A DNA stretch of 64,000 nucleotides. Source: Streptococcus parasanguinis (GTDB lineage Bacteria; Bacillota; Bacilli; Lactobacillales; Streptococcaceae). The position numbers and the translations under genes were made by a program. The notes below the pieces were generated by a model that ran no database searches, was not told the origin of the DNA, and worked only from the letters and a program-made list of their open reading frames with translations. Shown here piece by piece: positions 58,359 through 64,000 of this stretch. Every line of letters starts with the position of its first letter. Position 1 is the first letter of the stretch. Location: the NCBI RefSeq assembly GCF_032163505.1, contig NZ_CP134147.1, positions 2,054,584-2,118,583 on the forward strand, given 5' to 3'.

Positions 58359-58430
58359 TAGTCCGTACGGGATTCGAACCCGTGTTACCGCCGTGAAAAG
58401 GCGGTGTCTTAACCCCTTGACCAACGGACC
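58359..58430 (-). tRNA. tRNA-Glu (UUC)
   Basis: Minus-strand cloverleaf beginning GGTCCGTTGGTCAAG, with anticodon stem CCGCC/GGCGG and loop TTTTCAC (anticodon TTC), and T-loop GTTCGAATC. In streptococci of the Mitis and Sanguinis groups this tRNA marks one edge of the comCDE locus. Confidence 0.97.
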
Positions 58431-58480
58431 ATATATTCATTAACAGAACATATCCCATTATATCAAAATTTAACTAATTG

Positions 58481-59239
58481 TCAAGCACTAAATTCTAAAT
58501 TTTGCTCTTCAATTAATTTTTTGGCACGTTTGATATTGCTTCTTGAGATTGGACAAGAATAGCCTTCTTTCAACAGTAGCTGTTTCTTTTTCTTATCCAT
58601 TCCAATGATCATACTTCTATTCACGATAAAAGATTGATGGGGACTGAAATATCTCTCCTCCACATCTTTCTCCAAGACATCTGATAAACTTCCCGCAATT
58701 TCTTTTTGAAAATTTTTCCCAACTAAGTTTAATTTATAAGCCGAACCAACAGTTTCAATATAAAGAATATCCTTAAATGGAATTTTTATCTTTTTATCTT
58801 TAAAGTCATACTCAAAATAATCTGTCAAATCATCATTTCCAATTTGAATAGTCGTTAGATACTCAATACACTCCTTAATTTTTAATCTAAATAAATCTTC
58901 ATTCAAATTTTTATCAATAAAATCTAAGGCAGATACTTTATAACGATAGGTAATCGAAGCAAATTCTGATTTTGTAGTAATAAAAACAATAATGGCATAA
59001 GGATTTGCTTCTCGTATTTTTTGAGCAATTTCCAGCCCACAATACTCATTGTCTTGGATATGAATATCTAGAAAATATAATTGGTGGATATCCGAATGCT
59101 GGATATAATTTTCAAATTCCGAAATTTTACCGGTAGAAATCACTTCAAGTTTAATTTCTAATTCCTTAGCAATTTCTGCAATATGTTTTTCTACCCGTAT
59201 CTGTTGAGAGAGCTCATCTTCTAATAAAAAAATCTTCAT
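58481..59239 (-). CDS. comE: ComE-type response regulator (LytTR)
   Basis: A 252-residue response regulator. The receiver domain has Asp58 in LYFLDIHIQD as the phosphorylation site and the conserved lysine in ALDFIDKNL. The C-terminal LytTR DNA-binding domain spans about 140-245 (ILYIETVGSAYKLNL, FSPHQSFIVNRSMI). It overlaps comD by 4 bases. Position between tRNA-Glu and tRNA-Arg is that of the competence regulator of the Mitis/Sanguinis groups. A bacteriocin-type BlpR relative is the alternative, but location favours ComE. Confidence 0.85.
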   Translation of the reverse strand: MKIFLLEDELSQQIRVEKHIAEIAKELEIKLEVISTGKISEFENYIQHSDIHQLYFLDIHIQDNEYCGLEIAQKIREANPYAIIVFITTKSEFASITYRYKVSALDFIDKNLNEDLFRLKIKECIEYLTTIQIGNDDLTDYFEYDFKDKKIKIPFKDILYIETVGSAYKLNLVGKNFQKEIAGSLSDVLEKDVEERYFSPHQSFIVNRSMIIGMDKKKKQLLLKEGYSCPISRSNIKRAKKLIEEQNLEFSA

Positions 59240-60576
59240 TCTTGTTCGTATCCTCCAATCTTCAAAACTTGTAAAAAACGATTTCCTTGCAATTCCGTTT
59301 CTAAAAACATCGTTCCATAATTTGCTAAGATTTTTCTCACATTATTTAATCCTAGTCCTCTATTTTCTCCTTTTGTTGAATAGCCTTCTTCATATATTTT
59401 TCTAATATCAAAAGTGATTTCATTTGTTGTATTATGAATCACTAAGTAAACAATTTTTGAAATAGAGAAAATAGCAATATGAACTTTCTTTTCTTCTGCT
59501 TCTTTTGAAGCTTCCAAAGCGTTTGTCACTAGAATCCCAACGATTCTCACGATATCTAATAAATCAACTGGTAGTTGCTCGATCGGTTCACTCGTTTCAA
59601 AGGTCATTTCCACCCCAGCATCTCTTGCATCCAACCAGCCTCGAATCAAAATACTTCGTAAAGCAGAATCTTTGATATTGACCAAGTTGAATCCTGATAA
59701 TGCTTCTGTATTGATCTCTTTATAACCTTTTTCCAATACTTCTCTATGGATTCTCTGTATTTCTGGAATATTTTCTTCCTCAATAGCTAATGACATAGAA
59801 ATAACTAAATTTCCCAAATCATGACGAAATCCCCTAACAATAGAATAGAGACTTTGAATTTCAGCCATATACCGACTCATTTGTTGCTCAGAAAATTCTT
59901 TATACTCCAGTTCTAAATTTTTACGATACTGATCTCGCTCGATTTTCATATGGAATAAGCTGACTACAAAAGAGAAAAAACAAATCGTTGCCAACATACT
60001 CCCAAAATTTTTATATTGCGCTTGTTCACTAATCCATAAAGCAAAATTAATCACTACAAATATAGCAAAATAAACACAGATGAGTCTCTTTAAATATTTT
60101 TCAAATTCTTTCTCATAAAAAGGAGTGAAATCAAATTCAAATAGGTCAATTAACTTCAAAATGATTCCTAAAGAAAGCAAACGAATGCACATATTGTAGA
60201 CAATCGAGTAAGCTGCTACAACAGCATCCCCCAATACTGAAGAGACAATTATCGTCAGAAAAGTTGCTGTTCCTTCAACCGCTAAATAAGTAAAAAAAGA
60301 ATAAAAAATGGCGCACAAGCGATTCGTCCGATTGGCATAATGATAATAAGGATATAAATAAACCGGCCATAAGAGCATATTTAAATCAGAGAGTCGAATA
60401 TTTGAAAATAAAGTCACATCTAAAAATACTAAGAGACTTTCAAAAAGAAGAACAAAGGTGCTCAGCAGAAAGATAAATGCAAATTGATGTTCCTGATAGA
60501 TTTTTTCGTCCACTAATGCAAACGTCAGAACAATGATCCCTCCCAAGAGAAAAGACAAGATTAATGACTGAATCAC
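59236..60576 (-). CDS. comD: ComD-type histidine kinase (GTG start)
   Basis: A 446-residue membrane kinase of the HPK10 family. About six or seven N-terminal membrane segments (1-200) form the peptide-sensing part. A coiled region and the H-box RGFRHDLGNLVIS follow, then the N-box VTNALEASKEAEE and the G-box YSTKGENRGLGLNNV. GTG at 60576 follows GGGAGAG. It is coupled to comE. The expected pheromone gene comC is not found upstream, so its ligand is uncertain. Confidence 0.84.
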   Translation of the reverse strand: MIQSLILSFLLGGIIVLTFALVDEKIYQEHQFAFIFLLSTFVLLFESLLVFLDVTLFSNIRLSDLNMLLWPVYLYPYYHYANRTNRLCAIFYSFFTYLAVEGTATFLTIIVSSVLGDAVVAAYSIVYNMCIRLLSLGIILKLIDLFEFDFTPFYEKEFEKYLKRLICVYFAIFVVINFALWISEQAQYKNFGSMLATICFFSFVVSLFHMKIERDQYRKNLELEYKEFSEQQMSRYMAEIQSLYSIVRGFRHDLGNLVISMSLAIEEENIPEIQRIHREVLEKGYKEINTEALSGFNLVNIKDSALRSILIRGWLDARDAGVEMTFETSEPIEQLPVDLLDIVRIVGILVTNALEASKEAEEKKVHIAIFSISKIVYLVIHNTTNEITFDIRKIYEEGYSTKGENRGLGLNNVRKILANYGTMFLETELQGNRFLQVLKIGGYEQE

Positions 60577-60886
60577 ACAAACTCTCCCACTTTGTTTTTT
60601 CTATTTTATTATACTCTAGTATTATTATAAAAAAATAAAATTTTATATACAAAAAATTATAATATAAAATAGCCTAAAATTAAAGGGAATCGGTAAAATT
60701 GTAATGTTTTTGTTACATGAATGAAAACTATTTTACACAATTTATATCATCTACATTTTGCACTATATAGGGATTGTTAGTTTTTTTAAAAAAAATACTC
60801 CTAATAAATCATTCCATTACTATTTATCTATAGTGAAGTATACAAAAATTAATAGATAATGAAAATTTATACATTTTTACATAATA
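60577..60886. other. AT-rich gap where comC would be expected
   Basis: About 310 bases of very AT-rich sequence lie between the tRNA-Arg terminator and comD. No open frame on the minus strand encodes a double-glycine leader peptide; the longest from any ATG is 16 codons (MYKFSLSINF...). An isolated TTAGGAG site (about 60800) precedes only a 23-codon frame lacking a start codon. TATAAT-like sequences near 60610-60620 and 60660 may drive comD. Confidence 0.7.
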
Positions 60887-60912
60887 GAAAAGATGCAGCA
60901 AAAGCTGCATCT
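60887..60912 (-). terminator. Terminator after tRNA-Arg
   Basis: On the minus strand AGATGCAGC pairs with GCTGCATCT around TTTT and is followed by TTTTC. It separates tRNA-Arg from the comDE region. Confidence 0.75.
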
Positions 60913-60918
60913 CTCATT

Positions 60919-60992
60919 TGATCCCAGCAGGATTCGAACCTGCGACCGTTCGCTTAGAAGGCGAATGCTCTATCCAGCTGAGCTATGAGACC
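60919..60992 (-). tRNA. tRNA-Arg (UCU)
   Basis: Minus-strand cloverleaf beginning GGTCTCATAGCTCAG, anticodon stem TTCGC/GCGAA with loop CTTCTAA (anticodon TCT), T-loop GTTCGAATC and discriminator A. It marks the origin-proximal edge of the com locus. Confidence 0.96.
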
Positions 60993-61034
60993 GAACTTAC
61001 TTCATTTTAGCAGAAAAAGGAAGGAGCGTCAAGG

Positions 61035-61514
61035 TTATTTATGGTAAGGACTCCCCTGTTGAATCATGAAAGCACGATAGATTTGTTCCACCAACACTAA
61101 TTTCATCAACTGATGAGGAAGAGTTAATTGACCAAAGCTCATTAATAGATTTCCTCTTTTTTTCACTTCAGGAGACAGACCAAGACTGCCTCCAATAACA
61201 AAAGTAAGGTTTGAATAACCAGATATCATAATCTGGTCAATCGTTTGACTAAATTTCTCTGAAGGAAATTGTTTTCCTTCGATGGCCAATACAATCACAT
61301 ATTCCTTATCTGAAATCTTAGAGAGAATTCGTTCCCCCTCTTTTTCAAGGATTTGTTGATTTTTGAGTTGACTGGCACGATCTGGAGTTTTTTCATCAAC
61401 TAACTCAACCTGTTCTACTTTTGCAAATCGACCAAGCCTTTTAATATACTCCGCGATCCCATCTTTTAAGTATTTTTCTTTTAATTTTCCAACGGTTATC
61501 AATTTAATTTTCAT
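61035..61514 (-). CDS. rlmH: 23S rRNA pseudouridine-1915 N3-methyltransferase RlmH
   Basis: A 159-residue SPOUT-class methyltransferase, starting [20 protein letters not shown], with the knot motif [13 protein letters not shown] and the C-terminal [19 protein letters not shown]. Family length is about 155-160. It diverges from htrA across DnaA boxes and a CiaR site. In pneumococcus the same gene lies between com and htrA. Confidence 0.96.
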   Translation of the reverse strand: MKIKLITVGKLKEKYLKDGIAEYIKRLGRFAKVEQVELVDEKTPDRASQLKNQQILEKEGERILSKISDKEYVIVLAIEGKQFPSEKFSQTIDQIMISGYSNLTFVIGGSLGLSPEVKKRGNLLMSFGQLTLPHQLMKLVLVEQIYRAFMIQQGSPYHK

Positions 61515-61551
61515 TCCCCTATTGTAGCATAATTCTTCAATTCCACAAATA

Positions 61552-61645
61552 ATCCACAGCTATAGAAAGAAAATCTATTCTATAAAGTCCTTTTTAAAGC
61601 CATTTCTCAACTAAATTCTACAAGTTATCCACAATTTGTGGATAA
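61552..61645. promoter_or_regulatory. Convergent DnaA-box pair between rlmH and htrA
   Basis: TTATCCACA (61625-61633) and TGTGGATAA (61637-61645) are perfect boxes three bases apart and facing each other. A one-mismatch box, TAATCCACA, is at 61552-61560. The pair ends 9 bases before the CiaR site of htrA. Confidence 0.85.
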
Positions 61646-61654
61646 CTTTAGTTA

Positions 61655-61687
61655 TTTAAGATATAATTAAGAAAGTTTTTCTATACT
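61655..61687 (+). promoter_or_regulatory. htrA promoter with CiaR direct repeat
   Basis: TTTAAG (61655-61660), five bases and ATTAAG (61666-61671) match the CiaR consensus with one mismatch. Exactly ten bases downstream is the -10 TATACT (61682-61687), the spacing known for CiaR-activated promoters. No -35 hexamer is evident, consistent with activation. Confidence 0.88.
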
Positions 61688-61718
61688 CTAGACAATTTGA
61701 TATCCTTAGGAGGAAAAT

Positions 61719-62900
61719 ATGAAATCTTCATCTAATTTACTGAAAAAAGTTGGAAACATAGCCCTCATTTTTGTTGTAGGTTTTCTAGGTGGGATTCTTG
61801 GAACCTTTTTAACCTTACAAACCTCTCATTCTTCTACTTCAAATACTGAAAGTAAGCAAGTACACTCAACCACTGTTAAAACAGCTTATAAAAATACAAC
61901 CTCAACTAGTGAGGCCGTAGACAAGGTGAAAAATGCTGTGGTTTCTGTGATTACTTATTCTGATTCTTCGAATCAAGGGTTATTTGAAAAAGAAGAAAAC
62001 TCTGACTCACAAATTTCTAGTGAAGGTTCTGGGGTCATTTATAAAAAAGAAGGAAAATATGCCTACCTTGTTACCAACACCCATGTAATCAATGGTGCTA
62101 AAAAAGTAGACATTCTTTTAGCAGATGGTAATAAAGTCCCCGGAGAAGTAGTTGGGTCAGATGTCTATTCTGATATTGCAGTCGTTCGCATCAGTGCGGA
62201 TAAAGCAAAGGCAGTAGCTGAATTCGGAGATTCAAACCAATTAACGGTTGGTGAGACTGCGATTGCGATCGGTAGCCCTCTTGGAACAGATTATGCTAAT
62301 TCTGTTACCCAAGGAATTATTTCCAGCCAAGGCCGCAATGTGAAATTGAAAGCCGATAATGGACAAAATATCTCTACACGCGCCTTACAAACAGACGCAG
62401 CCATCAACCCAGGAAACTCTGGAGGTCCATTAATCAATATTCAAGGACAAATCATCGGGATTACCTCAAGTAAAATTTCAAATAACGGACAAACTTCAGT
62501 AGAAGGAATGGGATTTGCAATTCCTGCAAATGATGTTGTCAATATTATCAAGCAGCTAGAAGAAAAAGGAAAAGTAGTTCGACCAGCTCTTGGAATCCAA
62601 ATGATGGATTTATCCAACCTTTCAACTTCTGATTTAAGCCAATTAAAACTTCCTGAAAAAATCTCTGGAGGAGTACTAGTTCGTTCAACACTTGAAAATA
62701 TGCCTGCTTCAGATAAATTGCAACGTTATGATGTCATCACAAAGATCGATGATACAGATATCGAGTCAACTGCAGATTTACAATCCGCCCTCTATTCTCA
62801 CCAAATCAATGATACAATCAAGGTCACATTCTATCGTGATGGAAAACAACAAACAACTTCTATCAAGTTGACAAAATCAACTGAGGATCTGAGCGATTAA
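61719..62900 (+). CDS. htrA: Serine protease HtrA/DegP
   Basis: Surface serine protease and quality-control factor. The 393-residue protein has an N-terminal membrane anchor (about 12-33), a trypsin-like domain with catalytic His122 (TNTHVING), Asp152 (SDIAVVRI) and Ser234 (NPGNSGGPL), and one C-terminal PDZ domain (about 290-385). TAGGAGGA precedes the ATG. A CiaR box controls it. It is followed by parB, as in pneumococcus, where HtrA also degrades competence-stimulating peptide. Confidence 0.96.
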   Translation: MKSSSNLLKKVGNIALIFVVGFLGGILGTFLTLQTSHSSTSNTESKQVHSTTVKTAYKNTTSTSEAVDKVKNAVVSVITYSDSSNQGLFEKEENSDSQISSEGSGVIYKKEGKYAYLVTNTHVINGAKKVDILLADGNKVPGEVVGSDVYSDIAVVRISADKAKAVAEFGDSNQLTVGETAIAIGSPLGTDYANSVTQGIISSQGRNVKLKADNGQNISTRALQTDAAINPGNSGGPLINIQGQIIGITSSKISNNGQTSVEGMGFAIPANDVVNIIKQLEEKGKVVRPALGIQMMDLSNLSTSDLSQLKLPEKISGGVLVRSTLENMPASDKLQRYDVITKIDDTDIESTADLQSALYSHQINDTIKVTFYRDGKQQTTSIKLTKSTEDLSD

Positions 62901-62925
62901 CTTTCACTTTCTTGACATACTTGTA

Positions 62926-62957
62926 AACACACCTTTACGAATTTGTAAAGGTGTGTT
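62926..62957 (+). terminator. Hairpin between htrA and parB
   Basis: A perfect 13-base stem, AACACACCTTTAC against GTAAAGGTGTGTT, with a six-base loop. Its centre is a one-mismatch member of the TTTACA-N4-TGTAAA family (62934-62949). Short T-rich sequence follows, so it may terminate htrA, with some read-through into parB. Confidence 0.75.
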
Positions 62958-62971
62958 ATTCTATTCATAAG

Positions 62972-63733
62972 ATGGAAAAATTAGAAAAAATAGCGGTAAA
63001 GGACATTCGAACCAATCCTTTCCAACCAAGAAAAGTATTTGATCAAGAAAAATTAGAAGAACTGGCTCAGTCAATCAAAGAAAATGGCTTAATTCAACCC
63101 ATTATTGTCAGAAAATCTCCAATAATTGGTTTTGAATTGCTTGCAGGTGAAAGACGTTTTAGAGCTTCAAAAATTGCTGGATTAGAGCTTGTTCCTGCGA
63201 TTATTAAAGAGTTAACGGATCAAGAAATGATGCGACAAGCCATTATTGAAAATCTTCAACGAGAAGATCTCAATCCAATTGAAGAAGCTATCTCCTACCA
63301 AAAGCTCGTTGATCATGGCTATAAGCACGACCAAATCGCTCAATTTATGGGGAAATCTAGACCCTATATCAGCAATATGCTTCGCTTGTTACATCTAGCT
63401 CCCTCTGTTCAAGAAGCAGTCATTCAAAATGATATTTCTTCGGCTCACGCGCGTGTTCTTGTTCCTCTTGATGAGGAAGAGCAGCGCTTTTGGTTGGAGC
63501 GAATCAAACAGGATCATTTAAATGTTCGAACATTAGAAAATAAGATCAGTTCAAAAAGAAAACAGAAAAATAAAAAAACAAAAGAAAATTTCCTACTAGA
63601 AGAGGAACAACGATTGAAAAAAATATTAGGAACAGATGTGACGATACACTCCTCTTCTCAAAATAAAGGAACTATCCAAATTTCTTTTTCCAGTCTTGAT
63701 GAATACCAACGAATTATCAACAGCCTTAAATAA
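62972..63733 (+). CDS. parB: Chromosome partitioning protein ParB/Spo0J
   Basis: Binds parS sites near oriC and helps load condensin. The 253-residue protein has an N-terminal ParB/CTPase domain with NPFQPRKVFD and the GERRFRA motif, a helix-turn-helix (IAQFMGKSRPYISNMLRLL, about 130-150) and a C-terminal dimerisation region. The ATG at 62972 is chosen from the family N-terminus; no strong ribosome binding site is visible. Streptococci lack ParA, and no parA gene is here. Confidence 0.93.
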   Translation: MEKLEKIAVKDIRTNPFQPRKVFDQEKLEELAQSIKENGLIQPIIVRKSPIIGFELLAGERRFRASKIAGLELVPAIIKELTDQEMMRQAIIENLQREDLNPIEEAISYQKLVDHGYKHDQIAQFMGKSRPYISNMLRLLHLAPSVQEAVIQNDISSAHARVLVPLDEEEQRFWLERIKQDHLNVRTLENKISSKRKQKNKKTKENFLLEEEQRLKKILGTDVTIHSSSQNKGTIQISFSSLDEYQRIINSLK

Positions 63734-63745
63734 GGCTGTTATTTT
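63719..63745 (+). terminator. Terminator of parB
   Basis: AACAGCCTTA pairs with TAAGGCTGTT around two bases, followed by ATTTTTATTTTTT. The stem overlaps the parB stop codon. Confidence 0.9.
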
Positions 63746-64000
63746 TATTTTTTATATTGACAAGCTTTTCCACCATAAAAATCTTTTGTAAATAGAAGAA
63801 AAATAAGGATATTCTCTAGTTATCCCCACTTTGTGGATAACTTTTAAAAACAATGTGAATTTAAATCCACAACTTGTGGAAAAGTTTAAAACTATAATTT
63901 AATTTCATGAAATTTAGCCTGTGGAAAACTATTTTTGTTTGTGGTAGAATAGGAGTACGTATGATTTGATACAATTCAAGAAAAGGAGGGAAGTCTGATA
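63746..64000. other. oriC: Replication origin region (oriC) and dnaA promoter
   Basis: This gap carries a facing pair, TTATCCCCA (63820-63828, one mismatch) and TGTGGATAA (63832-63840, perfect). One-mismatch boxes TGTGGAAAA are at 63875-63883 and 63920-63928, with a weaker AAATCCACA at 63863-63871. AT-rich sequence at 63884-63910 could serve as part of an unwinding region. An extended -10, TGGTAGAAT (63942-63950), and the ribosome binding site AAAGGAGGG (63982-63990) point to dnaA starting just past the window. Confidence 0.88.

Noticed and set aside
60440..60652. A 70-codon frame overlapping the start of comD on the same strand
   Set aside because: It overlaps the membrane-domain coding part of comD in another frame, begins at a TTG without a ribosome binding site, and has no Gly-Gly leader or pheromone-like character.
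60721..60770. ComE direct repeats in the gap before comD
   Set aside because: ACAATTTAT and ACATTTTGC occur on the plus strand, but their spacing is 16 instead of 21 bases and the orientation is away from comD.
60820..60873. A 16-codon ATG frame upstream of comD as a comC candidate
   Set aside because: No ribosome binding site, no double-glycine cleavage motif and no charged mature peptide.

Overview
The window is a chromosomal segment of a low-GC, Gram-positive Streptococcus, ending just before dnaA at the replication origin. The evidence is the gene content: malXCD-malA-malR, dltXABCD, comDE between tRNA genes, and htrA-parB-oriC. CiaR-type and parS sites of the streptococcal kind agree with this. 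Gene order resembles the Mitis/Sanguinis groups, and a S. parasanguinis-like species is a plausible guess that the sequence alone does not prove. No rRNA, CRISPR array, prophage or intact insertion sequence was seen.

Region by region. 1-10.6 kb is a maltodextrin regulon: malP and malQ on the minus strand diverge from malX-malC-malD-malA-malR-pulA, and the shared promoter region carries MalR/CcpA-type operators. 10.6-13.7 kb holds a YitT membrane protein, aspS and a small membrane protein. 13.7-13.95 kb is a gene-free stretch with a cluster of DnaA boxes about 50 kb from oriC. 13.95-18.4 kb is the dltXABCD operon for D-alanylation of teichoic acid, including a dltX gene of only 42 codons. 18.6-23.8 kb holds an S41 peptidase, a VTC-domain/DUF4956 pair diverging from a DUF4353-type lipoprotein, a second lipoprotein and a three-hairpin intergenic repeat. 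23.8-27.3 kb is a giant repeat-rich YhgE/Pip protein diverging from a TetR regulator, with matched operators. 27.5-31.4 kb has rpsD with a leader, a TPP-riboswitch-controlled ABC importer and veg.

31.4-39.5 kb is replication, translation and tRNA modification: dnaB, rplI, gdpP, mnmG, a Nudix gene, an SseB-like gene and mnmA. 39.6-43.3 kb has two LysM cell-wall proteins flanking sdaAB-sdaAA-HAD. 43.4-49.4 kb is ecfT-ecfA2-ecfA1-pgsA-rodZ-two M16 peptidases. 49.5-58.2 kb is yaaA-recF, guaB, trpS, an asymmetric ABC-F protein and yfhO. 58.2-61 kb is tRNA-Asn, tRNA-Glu, comE, comD and tRNA-Arg. 61-64 kb is rlmH, htrA, parB and the oriC/dnaA promoter.

The most unusual observations are these. comDE sits at its tRNA-bounded locus with no recognisable comC. 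A palindrome family, TTTACA-N3-5-TGTAAA, recurs mostly between genes from 35 kb to the origin. Convergent DnaA-box pairs lie both near and far from oriC. The VTC/DUF4956/carbohydrate-binding-domain module shares a promoter region with an array of CTTT(C)AG repeats. The ABC-F protein has one canonical and one degenerate composite ATP site. Two identical small hairpins sit in the mnmA leader.
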